Assembly: GCA_001717545.1 (NCBI GenBank)
Contig: CP017039.1
Coordinates: forward strand, 2,542,001-2,606,000
Length of the DNA stretch: 64,000 nt
Direction of reading: 5' to 3'
Source: Anaerolineaceae bacterium oral taxon 439
Lineage (GTDB): Bacteria > Chloroflexota > Anaerolineae > Anaerolineales > Anaerolineaceae
Shown: in pieces, positions 30,872 through 38,806 of the stretch
Numbering within the stretch: position 1 is the first letter of the stretch
Layout of the letters: every line of letters starts with the position of its first letter
The notes under the pieces: model-generated
Told to the model about the DNA's origin: nothing
Databases searched by the model: none
The model's input: the letters and a program-made list of their open reading frames with translations, nothing else
Made by a program: the position numbers and the translations under genes

Positions 30872-32137
30872 ATGGCAATTAACAAGGAAGCAGCACTCGA
30901 ATATCATCACCGCAACGGCGTTCCGGGGAAGCTCTCCGTCACGCCGACCAAGCCGCTTGACACGTTTATCGACCTCAGTCTCGCTTACTCGCCGGGCGTC
31001 GCCTATCCGGTTCTCGAAATCGAAAAGGACCCCGCCGACGCGTACCGGTATACCAATAAGGGCAATCTGGTCGCCGTTATTTCCAACGGGACCGCGATCT
31101 TAGGACTGGGCAGTCGCGGCGCGCTTGCCTCGAAACCGGTCATGGAGGGAAAAGGCGTTCTCTTTAAGAAGTTCGCCGGCGTCGACGTTTTCGATATCGA
31201 GGTAGACACGACCGATCCGCAGCGGTTCATTGACGCCGTCGCCGCGATCGGGAACACGTTCGGCGGCATCAATCTTGAGGATATCAAAGCGCCGGAATGC
31301 TTCCTGATCGAAAAAACGCTTCAGGAAACGCTCGATATCCCGGTTTTCCATGACGACCAGCACGGAACGGCGATTATCCTCGCCGCCGGTCTCCTGAACG
31401 CGGCCGAAATCGCCGGGAAGAAAATCGGCGAGCTGAAAGTCGTGATGAACGGCGCGGGCGCGGCCGGGATCTCCTGCGCAAGGCACCTGATCCGGATCGG
31501 CGCCGACCCCAAGAAAATTTACCTTTGCGACTCGGCCGGGCTGATTTATCAGGGACGAACGGAGAAGATGACGCCGGAGAAGCGCGAGTTCATGAACGGC
31601 GCGGGCCCGGCAGCGTTGGCCGACATCCTCCCCGGCGCGGATGTCTTTATCGGACTGTCGATCGCGGATATCCTGACCGAAGAAATGGTTAAAAGCATGG
31701 CGGAGAATCCGTTTATATTCGCTCTCGCGAATCCCAACCCGGAAATCAAGGTCGAAACGGCGAAGCGCGTCCGCCCTGACGCGATTATCGCGACCGGACG
31801 GTCGGATTACGCGAACCAGATCAATAACGTCCTCGGCTTCCCGTATATTTTCCGCGGAGCGCTCGACGTCCGCGCGAAACGGATCAATGAAGAAATGAAA
31901 CTGGCGGCGTCATACGCGCTGGCGGAGCTGACAAAGCTTCCGGTTCCGGATTCCGTCCTGAAATCCTACGCGCTGGATAGCTTATCGTTCGGACGCGATT
32001 ATATCGTCCCGAAAGCGTTCGACCCACGCGCGAAATGGATGGTCTCGTCGGCGGTCGCCCAGGCCGCGATATCAAGCGGCGTCGCCCAAAGTCCAATCGA
32101 TATCGACGAATATCAGGCGCGGCTTGGGAAAATGTAA
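30872..32137 (+). CDS. NAD(P)-dependent malic enzyme (oxaloacetate-decarboxylating)
   Basis: A 421-residue short-form malic enzyme that converts malate to pyruvate and CO2 with reduction of NAD(P)+. Motifs in order: SPGVAYPV near 47, the GNLVAVISNGTAILGLG block near 64-80 with KPVMEGKGVLFK following (catalytic Lys), FHDDQHGTA near 160 (metal-binding Asp pair), the Rossmann GAGAAG near 193, and ALANPNPE near 287. It lacks the C-terminal phosphotransacetylase-like domain of the long forms. AGAAGG precedes the start. Cofactor preference is not evident. Confidence 0.95.
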   Translation: MAINKEAALEYHHRNGVPGKLSVTPTKPLDTFIDLSLAYSPGVAYPVLEIEKDPADAYRYTNKGNLVAVISNGTAILGLGSRGALASKPVMEGKGVLFKKFAGVDVFDIEVDTTDPQRFIDAVAAIGNTFGGINLEDIKAPECFLIEKTLQETLDIPVFHDDQHGTAIILAAGLLNAAEIAGKKIGELKVVMNGAGAAGISCARHLIRIGADPKKIYLCDSAGLIYQGRTEKMTPEKREFMNGAGPAALADILPGADVFIGLSIADILTEEMVKSMAENPFIFALANPNPEIKVETAKRVRPDAIIATGRSDYANQINNVLGFPYIFRGALDVRAKRINEEMKLAASYALAELTKLPVPDSVLKSYALDSLSFGRDYIVPKAFDPRAKWMVSSAVAQAAISSGVAQSPIDIDEYQARLGKM

Positions 32138-32173
32138 CCCGCCTGCGATTAATATGGAACCCGGGGAGAGCGG

Positions 32174-32200
32174 ACGGGAACCCGCTTTTCCCGTTCTTCG
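32174..32200 (+). terminator. probable terminator after malic enzyme
   Basis: ACGGGAA (32174-32180) pairs with TTCCCGT (32188-32194) around a 7-base loop, followed by TCTTCGTT. The T tract is imperfect. Confidence 0.5.
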
Positions 32201-32217
32201 TTCCGGACGTTCTACGA

Positions 32218-32223
32218 TATAAT
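32218..32223 (+). promoter_or_regulatory. -10 element for the small membrane protein operon
   Basis: A perfect TATAAT about 42 bases before the ATG at 32265; no recognisable -35. Confidence 0.5.
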
Positions 32224-32264
32224 TTGAAGCGACAGACACGAAAGAAGGGGATCGATCGGACCAG

Positions 32265-32726
32265 ATGACGCAGCAATTCCAAAGTACCGCCGAAATCCAG
32301 GCGCAGGCCGAATCCGCGCGAAAGCGCGAAATTGACTTCCCGATGACGCTGATCGGCGCGGGCTGCGTGCTCGGCTGCGGTGCGCTGATCTGGGCCGGAT
32401 TCGCCAATCCGGACGCATTCGGCCGCCTGAGCGACAGTCTGGTCACGCTCTTCTTCATAGCCGCGACGCTGCTGACGCTGGCGATGACGATCCTGAACGT
32501 CGCGCTGATATCGCTGACCGCAGGACTCCGCCGGACGCTCCCCGAAAAGCTCGGCGCGGCGAACGAAAAGGTTCAAAGCGCAGGCCCGATCGTCCTGGAA
32601 GCGATGAACCGGCTCGCTGATCCGCTCATTCGGCTGATCGCGAATTACAGCGCCGTCGCCGCGCTGTTGAAGCGCAAAAAAGCCGCTGCCGACGCAACGC
32701 CAGGGGAAGAAGACAGATCGCTATGA
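32265..32726 (+). CDS. small membrane protein of unknown function
   Basis: A 153-residue protein I do not recognise. Two hydrophobic segments (about 27-46, TLIGAGCVLGCGALIWAGFA, and 58-85) suggest a hairpin in the membrane, followed by an amphipathic helix to about 130 and a charged tail. It looks like a small Chloroflexota phage-holin-like or envelope protein, but no motif supports a specific name. Its stop overlaps the next gene's start (ATGA), so translation is coupled, and the PfkB-like gene follows on the same strand. Confidence 0.65.
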   Translation: MTQQFQSTAEIQAQAESARKREIDFPMTLIGAGCVLGCGALIWAGFANPDAFGRLSDSLVTLFFIAATLLTLAMTILNVALISLTAGLRRTLPEKLGAANEKVQSAGPIVLEAMNRLADPLIRLIANYSAVAALLKRKKAAADATPGEEDRSL

Positions 32727-32911
32727 AAGACGATAACCTGAGATTGAAAACGATTCTTTACGGAGGCCTGATCGGCCTGTTCGTCGGCCTCGCTTCCGCG
32801 TTGATCAAGGTCAGGCGCGCCGAAGAAAAAGGTCAAACCATTTCGTTCTCATCGAAGGATTCGGTTCGGCTCGGCTCGGCGATTTTCGACCTGATCAGCC
32901 GCCTTTCCTGA
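32723..32911 (+). CDS. small membrane protein, partner of the preceding gene
   Basis: A 62-residue protein with one membrane segment (about 10-28, ILYGGLIGLFVGLASALI) and a basic then Ser-rich tail. The ATGA overlap with the upstream gene argues that it is real and made in a fixed ratio to it. The opening resembles YtxH-like small membrane proteins but is too short to assign. Confidence 0.65.
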   Translation: MKDDNLRLKTILYGGLIGLFVGLASALIKVRRAEEKGQTISFSSKDSVRLGSAIFDLISRLS

Positions 32912-32930
32912 AAATCCAGACGGGACTACC

Positions 32931-33992
32931 GTGACGATCGCGCCGTTCTTACCAGTTATCCTGATCGGTGGATTCCGGATCGACTATATTATTTCGCCGA
33001 AAGGCGAAGCGTTTAACCACGTTCCCGGCGGACATCTTTTTTACAGCGCCATCGGCCAGCAGTTCTCCGACCGCCAATTCGGCCTCATTTCCCGCGTCGG
33101 GCGCGATTATCCGGAAGCGTTTCTTGCCTCGCTTTCAGCGCTCGGGATCGATCTCCGCGGCGTCAAACGCGCGATCGAGGCGTTCGATCAGCGCTTTTTT
33201 ATTCATTATGACGCGAATCATGAAAAAGACTATGCGCATCCGTTAGCTCACTTCGCGTCCGAACGCCTTCCGCTCCCGAAAGCGCTGCTCGGATATGAAT
33301 TCAGGCAGCCAACCTTTTCGCAGCTCACTCTCCGCAGCGACGAAACGATCATCCCCCGCGATATTCCACCGGATTATCTGGACGCGACGATGATTCATCT
33401 CTGCCCGCAGGATTTCCTGACGCATACCATCATCCCGCAGGAATTCCGTCAACAAGGCGCGAAGCGTATCACGCTGCGGGTCAATCCGGATTACATGATC
33501 CCGCAGTTTCTCCCGAAGATTGAATCGCTGGTCGGCGGACTGCATGTGCTCTTCTGCGACGAGAGCGACCTCCAATCGCTTTTCAGCAACTCGCCCATAC
33601 GGGAGCTCCCCGACCAGCTTCGAACGATCTGCGGCATTGGCGTCGACGCGGCAGCCGTTTTCCGAAATGACGACGTTTATCTCCATGATCAGAGACGCGG
33701 CGAAGCGCTGAAGATCCCGACGGGCTTTGGAAAGGCGGAGAACCGGACCGGACTGAAAGACGCGTTCTGCGGTGGAATGGTCGGGGTCCTCGCAAAAACG
33801 TATCAGTTCGCTCCGGCGCTCGCCGGCGGCGTGGCGGCGGCTTCGGTCGTCGCTGAATCGCCGGATCCGCTCTTCGCGTTTGAATCGATTCCCGGTCTCT
33901 TCGACGCGCGCGCGAAGCATCTCCTTTCCTCGGTGGAAAAAGTCGTTCCGGTCAAGCCTCCGCGGAAATGGCGTCGGAGCCCAACGCGCTGA
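32931..33992 (+). CDS. PfkB/ribokinase-fold sugar kinase-like protein
   Basis: A 353-residue protein with the PfkB fold. The N-terminal GG (ILIGGFRIDYI) and GGHLFYSAIGQQF (about 33-45) match the substrate-binding side, and TGLKDAFCGGMVGVL near 280-294 matches the C-terminal signature, with Asp as the likely catalytic base. The usual GAGDAF is altered to GLKDAF, so the anion hole differs from classical kinases; activity is plausible but not certain. It begins with GTG at 32931, 19 bases after the preceding gene, with no strong ribosome-binding site, so the start is uncertain. Substrate unknown. Confidence 0.7.
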   Translation: MTIAPFLPVILIGGFRIDYIISPKGEAFNHVPGGHLFYSAIGQQFSDRQFGLISRVGRDYPEAFLASLSALGIDLRGVKRAIEAFDQRFFIHYDANHEKDYAHPLAHFASERLPLPKALLGYEFRQPTFSQLTLRSDETIIPRDIPPDYLDATMIHLCPQDFLTHTIIPQEFRQQGAKRITLRVNPDYMIPQFLPKIESLVGGLHVLFCDESDLQSLFSNSPIRELPDQLRTICGIGVDAAAVFRNDDVYLHDQRRGEALKIPTGFGKAENRTGLKDAFCGGMVGVLAKTYQFAPALAGGVAAASVVAESPDPLFAFESIPGLFDARAKHLLSSVEKVVPVKPPRKWRRSPTR

Positions 33993-34160
33993 TCAACGGC
34001 ATTCTTCATCGTTTCATCCAACGCGGCTCATGAAAACCAAAGAATCGATTAAAATGATTTCAAAGACTTGAAAAACTTTTTTAGTTTTCCACAAATAAGG
34101 TTATAAAAAGATCGAAAATTAACTCGCTTTAAAAAAAACCAGAAAAAGGAGCCCAACGAC

Positions 34161-34370
34161 ATGAAACAACTCGCGAAACTGTTTTCCGGAATTGTTATCG
34201 GATCGATCGCCGGGATCGCGGCAACGATCATTTTCTCGCCGAAAAAACGGACGGAATGGTTCGACGAGATTCAGGATCGGACCCAGGACGTTCTATCCGA
34301 ATTCAATAAAGCCGCGGAAGCCTATAAAACTGAAATGCAGAACGATTTAGCCGAACGCCGCCAGAATTAA
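34161..34370 (+). CDS. YtxH-like small membrane protein
   Basis: A 69-residue protein with one N-terminal membrane helix containing Gly repeats (FSGIVIGSIAGIAATIIFSP) followed by KKRTEWFDEIQDR and an amphipathic helix, the layout of YtxH/gas-vesicle-like stress proteins. AAAAAGGAG lies before the ATG, and a terminator follows at once. Function is not established for the family beyond a general stress link. Confidence 0.75.
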   Translation: MKQLAKLFSGIVIGSIAGIAATIIFSPKKRTEWFDEIQDRTQDVLSEFNKAAEAYKTEMQNDLAERRQN

Positions 34371-34372
34371 CG

Positions 34373-34393
34373 CCCCGCAGCGCGGGGAATTTT
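34373..34393 (+). terminator. terminator after the YtxH-like gene
   Basis: CCCCGC (34373-34378), loop AGC, GCGGGG (34382-34387), then AATTTT. It sits between two convergent genes 27 bases apart. Confidence 0.75.
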
Positions 34394-34397
34394 CGTC

Positions 34398-36362
34398 TCA
34401 ATCAGAAATATCCGCTTCGCGGGAGATTTCAATCGTGAATTTTCCCGCCACGCGCGACGCACGGTTCATCGATGTCACGCCGAAGACGCAGGGCTCCTCC
34501 TCCCCGTCAGAACCGGCAAACGAACAGTCAAATCGAACCGGAACGTCGGGAGCGGATCTTTCCGTCCAATACAGCGGATCTTTTTTATTTTCGATCAGCT
34601 CCAACGCTGAATCCGCCGCCCCGGCGGGCAGGACGCGGCCCACCACTCCAAACGGAAGCGGGAGCCGGTTTTCCGCGACGATAAACCCGTCCCGCGACGT
34701 CCTCCAGCCCGTTTTTCCGGTTTCACCCACCTCTACCGTGTCTTCATAGCCAATCGCATCGATCCGAAAATCGTCCAGAAGAACCCCGTCGCCGCTGACC
34801 GCCTGGTCCGTGATAACGTCGAATCGAAGCGTCAGCCGCTCCCCGGCGAACTCGCTGATATCGAGCTCCATCCGTTCCCAGTCTCCGTTCCGTCCGCTCA
34901 ATCCGTTCCCCAAACTGAATTCGGCAGTCCGGTCCTCCTGTCCGCCCGGAAGCGGAAGAACCCGCCAGTTCGCCCCATCGTCAATCGACGCCAACAGGTA
35001 TAAATAATCATAATCCGGTTCCAGGTCATAACGGATCGAGAACGAGAAGCGGATCGGCACGGCGTCCCCCGGAAGATTGAAGACGCGTTCCAGGGACGCA
35101 ACCGAATTGTTTTCCGCCCCGGACCAGAAGAAAGGTCCATCGTTCGATTCGGCGATCGCGGTCAGAGGGACCGTCGGCTCGAACGCAACGCTGATCCGCG
35201 CGCCGCCATCGCGGCAGCCCACGCTGAAAAAACGGGTTCCATACGGAAGCGTCTCGCCCGAAATCGTCCCGTTTTCACAGCTCAGCTCCGTTATCGACGC
35301 CGCACGGTCGGGAACCGGCGCGCGATCGAGCGAAAGGTAGCCGTTCTCCGTCCGCTCTTCGAAGAGCAGCGCCAGATTCGCCTTGACCCAGTCCAGATAG
35401 ACGTCGTCGGCGCTTAGCTCCGAGCCGACCGCCGCCAGCGCTTCGTCCAGACCGTCCAGGTTATTCCCCTGCGCCAGGGCCCAGGGGCGCAGGAATTCAA
35501 CGCCGAATCGTTCGCTCACGTATTTAACGAACAGGTACGACGCGCCATAGTTGGGGATCGCCGACGGTTCCGTCCGCCAGAGCGTCATCGACGTATCCGG
35601 ATTGCGGAAGAACGCGTTCTCGTACATGTCGCTGAACCGTTCGCCCGTAAACGCTTCGGCGAAGCCGGAAAAGCCCTCGTCGATATTCGAGCCTTCGTTC
35701 GCATCCTGAAAAAAATGGATCATGTGCTGGAACTCATGGCTCAGCGTATTCACGATTCGCGCTCCGTCATAACGGAGAAGCTCGTCGCTCAGCATGAACA
35801 TCTCCATCCCGTTCGATTTCGGGACGATATCCGGATGAACCGTGTCGCGCGAAGAGAAATAGCCTAAGATCCCGCGCCCGAGCTTATTCGTAATCAGCGC
35901 ATGAATTCGCCGATCGCCGTCAATTCCGGGAGACGCTTCCGACCCAAAAACCTGATGCATCAGCGGAACTACCCGCTCGTCAAAATCGCGCAGCCCCTCC
36001 ACAATCGTTTCCGGAAGCTTCCGGCTCAAATCCCGATCGAGCCAGACGACGAGCGAATCGCCGATCCAGACAATCTCGCCGTCAGCCTCGACCGTTTCCG
36101 AGTTATCAGAGTCGATAATGTAGAAAATGCGCCGGTCTCCGATTTTCCAGTCCGGCGGAACGAGCGTCCGCAGCGGGACCGTCGTTTTCCCATAACGAAG
36201 CGCAAGATCTTCCCAATCAAACGCCCCGTCGCTCTCCGACGCCGCCGGAAAAACCGCGGCGGGACGATCCCATGCGGCCGAAACAGACCGGCCCTCCGTC
36301 AGTCCCAGGGCCCGGCAGCAAATCAGCGCCATCAGAACCGCCGCGCCACGCCGAAGCTTCAT
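34398..36362 (-). CDS. secreted zinc metalloprotease (M6/immune-inhibitor-A-like)
   Basis: A 654-residue exported protease. Residues 1-29 form a signal peptide. The zinc motif HEFQHMIHF is near residue 209, with a third-ligand candidate Glu in NIDEGFSGFAE about 17 residues on. The C-terminal half has beta-sandwich segments (DYDYLYLLASIDDGANW, RLTLRFDVITD, VLLDDFRID) of the kind seen in the M6 peptidase jelly-roll domains. The start at 36362 has GGAGGG upstream and overlaps the stop of the polymerase gene (ATGA); a longer frame to 36434 would be overlap only. It is third in an operon with chain-length and polymerase genes, suggesting a role in the cell surface. Confidence 0.85.
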   Translation of the reverse strand: MKLRRGAAVLMALICCRALGLTEGRSVSAAWDRPAAVFPAASESDGAFDWEDLALRYGKTTVPLRTLVPPDWKIGDRRIFYIIDSDNSETVEADGEIVWIGDSLVVWLDRDLSRKLPETIVEGLRDFDERVVPLMHQVFGSEASPGIDGDRRIHALITNKLGRGILGYFSSRDTVHPDIVPKSNGMEMFMLSDELLRYDGARIVNTLSHEFQHMIHFFQDANEGSNIDEGFSGFAEAFTGERFSDMYENAFFRNPDTSMTLWRTEPSAIPNYGASYLFVKYVSERFGVEFLRPWALAQGNNLDGLDEALAAVGSELSADDVYLDWVKANLALLFEERTENGYLSLDRAPVPDRAASITELSCENGTISGETLPYGTRFFSVGCRDGGARISVAFEPTVPLTAIAESNDGPFFWSGAENNSVASLERVFNLPGDAVPIRFSFSIRYDLEPDYDYLYLLASIDDGANWRVLPLPGGQEDRTAEFSLGNGLSGRNGDWERMELDISEFAGERLTLRFDVITDQAVSGDGVLLDDFRIDAIGYEDTVEVGETGKTGWRTSRDGFIVAENRLPLPFGVVGRVLPAGAADSALELIENKKDPLYWTERSAPDVPVRFDCSFAGSDGEEEPCVFGVTSMNRASRVAGKFTIEISREADISD

Positions 36363-37819
36363 GCGTCGTCCCTCCGATCCAGGGCGGGACAAGCGGCGAG
36401 CGACGCCCCGGCGCTGATCCCGACGCTGACCCAAAGGTACGGGAGCGCGAACGTATCGACGCTGAACCCCTCGATTAAAAACGCGATCAGCGTAAAACAG
36501 GCGGCCAATCCCACAGACCGCAAAATGGGCGCCGCGTTCCTGGACAGCCGCCGCGCCGCCGCGAACGACGAGATCAGCCAGCTCGCAAACAAGGCGAACC
36601 CGATCACGCCGGTTTCCGCCAGCAGCCGGATCCAGAAGCTCTTGATATTCAGCAGCGTTTCAGATCGAAAAAGCAGGTCCCGAACTTCAACAAGCCGCAG
36701 CGCAGTCGGCGAAAGCACGTCCGAAATATAGAACCCCGCCTGTCCCAGCCCTGCGCCCATGATCGGTTTTTCCGAGAAAACGTTCCAGCCAGCTTCCCAA
36801 TACACGAAGCGCGAAGCCAGGCTCAGTTTCTCAGCCAAATACGCCGCCGCGTCGGACCGCCCGCTCAAATTCAGCGTAAACAGCTCGCGCATTCGATAAT
36901 CGAGCCGCGTCAGCGTCCAAAGCACAAGAAAGCCAACGGCCGGAAGCAGGACGATCAACGCCAGGACGCGCAGCCGCCGCCGTCTTCTCGCCGCCAGATC
37001 GGGAACCCGACCGGACGAAAAAGAGCTCCGTCCAATCGCGAGCGCGCTCAGGACCAGCGCAAACGCCGCCAGTCCGACCCGCGACAACGTCAGGTACAGC
37101 ACCACCGCGCCGAGGCCCAGCAGGATCGTTTCAATCGTCATCCGCCCGCGCCGCCAGTCATGCGCGGTTGTTCCCTGAACCGTCGCCGCCAGCCACCAAG
37201 GCAGGTACAACAGGTTCAGCTGATGCGCCAGCCAGGACGGCTCCAGCGTAAATCCGACGAAACGCTGGCGGAAAAGCGTTCCGACCGAAAAAACCGACTG
37301 CGCCTGACGCATCCAACCCGGATAGCCCTGACGCGTATACCAGAAAGCTGCCTGAAGCAGCGTCCAGATCAGGACGATGACCCCGCTCCAATTGATCCAA
37401 CGCATCGCAGCGCGAATCCGATCCGGCGTCTGGCAATATGCCATTGCCGTCAGAAAAAAGATCAATCCAATCGCTAACGTCAGCGACGCGTTCAGCGCGC
37501 TGCGCAGCGGGGACGCGTTTTTATAAAAAACTCCTTCCGAGCCGGGGAACCGCGCGAACGTCAGCGCCACGGCGACGAGCGCGAACAGGAAAATCGGCGC
37601 CGCGGTTGAAGCGAATTTCAAGCGCCCGTTGATCCAACGCGGAAACAGCCACCCAATCAGCAACACCCCCGCGATCAGCCCGGAAGGCGCGGCGACAACG
37701 TCCGACCCAACCAGCCGAACGATCAGCGGCATGGAGGTCACCGGCAACAGCAGGAAAAAAGACGCCCAGACGATCGGCCACAGCCGGCTCCAGCGAACAA
37801 CAAAAGTTCGACCGTTCAT
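36359..37819 (-). CDS. O-antigen ligase/polymerase (Wzy/WaaL-like) membrane protein
   Basis: A 486-residue polytopic membrane protein with about a dozen hydrophobic segments and one large hydrophilic loop (about residues 325-375) containing the conserved R-x-x-YW-x-A-G-x-x-F-x-x-P-I-x-G-x-G-x-G outline (RFVYWEAGWNVF, then KPIMGAGLG). That is the O-antigen ligase (PF04932) signature region. It would polymerise or attach lipid-linked glycans outside the membrane. Both ends overlap neighbours by ATGA, with the chain-length gene before and the metalloprotease after, so the three form a tight operon. The start at 37819 is set by that overlap. Confidence 0.85.
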   Translation of the reverse strand: MNGRTFVVRWSRLWPIVWASFFLLLPVTSMPLIVRLVGSDVVAAPSGLIAGVLLIGWLFPRWINGRLKFASTAAPIFLFALVAVALTFARFPGSEGVFYKNASPLRSALNASLTLAIGLIFFLTAMAYCQTPDRIRAAMRWINWSGVIVLIWTLLQAAFWYTRQGYPGWMRQAQSVFSVGTLFRQRFVGFTLEPSWLAHQLNLLYLPWWLAATVQGTTAHDWRRGRMTIETILLGLGAVVLYLTLSRVGLAAFALVLSALAIGRSSFSSGRVPDLAARRRRRLRVLALIVLLPAVGFLVLWTLTRLDYRMRELFTLNLSGRSDAAAYLAEKLSLASRFVYWEAGWNVFSEKPIMGAGLGQAGFYISDVLSPTALRLVEVRDLLFRSETLLNIKSFWIRLLAETGVIGFALFASWLISSFAAARRLSRNAAPILRSVGLAACFTLIAFLIEGFSVDTFALPYLWVSVGISAGASLAACPALDRRDDA

Positions 37820-38577
37820 GCGCCCGTCCGCAGCTCCCGTTCGCGCCGGATCAGCGAAGCGATCCAGGCGACGGCAGCCGCAGCCACCGCGCCGAGAATC
37901 GCGCCGCAAAGCGCGAAGACCGCGCGCGTTCCCGTCAGCCGCCGTATTCGAATCCCGTCAAAATCCGGCGTTCCAAACCGAAGCGCCGATGAAACCCCCG
38001 CGCTAAGCCGTTCATAATCCGCCGCCTCCGCGCTCAACCGTTCGATCTCCCGGTCCAACGCCGCGCCGCTCAGGTCGCAGCGTTTCGAGGAGGGTTCCGC
38101 GGCTAAATCCAGCCCGCAGCGGACTATCCCCGCCAAAGCCGAACGTGCGGCGTCGGCTTGAAGCGCAGAGCGAACCTTCGCCGCCAGCACCGCCGACGTC
38201 GATTCCAGCCAGAGCTGCGCCCGAACCAACGCTTCAACCTCGGACGAGCCTCGAACTGACAGGATCATGCGGTCGTTCGTACGCTGAACCGAGGCGATCG
38301 CCCGAAAAGCGGCCGGCTGGAGCCCCGTTTTCGCGGACACGCCATTCAAAACCTCCGCCGAAACCGCGACATCTTCACAGGCGGCGATCATACGATCGAC
38401 GTCCAGATCGGAAAGCGCCCCAGTCGCCGAAAAATCGACCGAAAGCGACTGCGCCGCGCTCGCGAGATAAACCGGAGCGGATAAATCTGAAAGAAAGACG
38501 CCGGCGATCCCGCCAACCGCGATCAGCAGCGCCGTCAGCCACCAACGTTTTACGAAGAAATTCAACAGATATTCCAT
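37816..38577 (-). CDS. polysaccharide chain-length determinant (Wzz-like) protein
   Basis: A 253-residue protein with two membrane helices at the ends (about 11-31 and 220-243) and a periplasm-side helical region between, the Wzz/polysaccharide co-polymerase topology. The N-terminus MEYLLNFFVKRWWLTALLI is typical of that class. The cytoplasmic tyrosine kinase domain of longer co-polymerases is absent, and the typical Pro-rich motif before the second helix is not obvious. Its first base is about seven bases from a TATAAT box, so the transcript is probably leaderless, with GGGAG in between. It is first in the operon with the polymerase and metalloprotease. Confidence 0.72.
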   Translation of the reverse strand: MEYLLNFFVKRWWLTALLIAVGGIAGVFLSDLSAPVYLASAAQSLSVDFSATGALSDLDVDRMIAACEDVAVSAEVLNGVSAKTGLQPAAFRAIASVQRTNDRMILSVRGSSEVEALVRAQLWLESTSAVLAAKVRSALQADAARSALAGIVRCGLDLAAEPSSKRCDLSGAALDREIERLSAEAADYERLSAGVSSALRFGTPDFDGIRIRRLTGTRAVFALCGAILGAVAAAAVAWIASLIRRERELRTGA

Positions 38578-38584
38578 GCTCCCA

Positions 38585-38590
38585 ATTATA
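38585..38590 (-). promoter_or_regulatory. -10 element of the chain-length/polymerase operon
   Basis: TATAAT on the minus strand ends seven bases before the ATG at 38577, so the start codon should lie at or next to the mRNA 5' end. No -35 match. Confidence 0.55.
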
Positions 38591-38683
38591 GCCGCTTCTT
38601 ACACACGTTTTTCTACTCGCTTTTATCCGGGAAAGACCGATCGGACGAATCATAATCGCGGTTCTGCACGCTTCGGTCGGATT

Positions 38684-38689
38684 TATAAT
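38684..38689 (+). promoter_or_regulatory. -10 element of the potassium transporter gene
   Basis: TATAAT 117 bases upstream of the transporter start, leaving an A/G-rich leader (38695-38806). I looked for a c-di-AMP (ydaO) riboswitch there and do not see one. Confidence 0.5.
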
Positions 38690-38806
38690 GGATTGAAAGA
38701 ACAGGTTGAAATCCGGCGAAAAAGGGAAAAAACCGCGAAAATCCGCCGGAAATTGAAAAAAAAGCGAAAAAGAAAGGGCTTTTTCCCGGCATTCCGGGGT
38801 AAAAAC

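Noticed and set aside
38576-38806. An extended N-terminus for the potassium transporter
   Set aside because: The extra 77 residues are Lys/Arg-rich and unlike KimA, and a TATAAT box at 38684-38689 falls inside them.
38690-38806. Possible c-di-AMP riboswitch before kimA
   Set aside because: kimA is under such a riboswitch in Bacillus, but the leader here is short and A-rich and lacks the conserved aptamer sequences.
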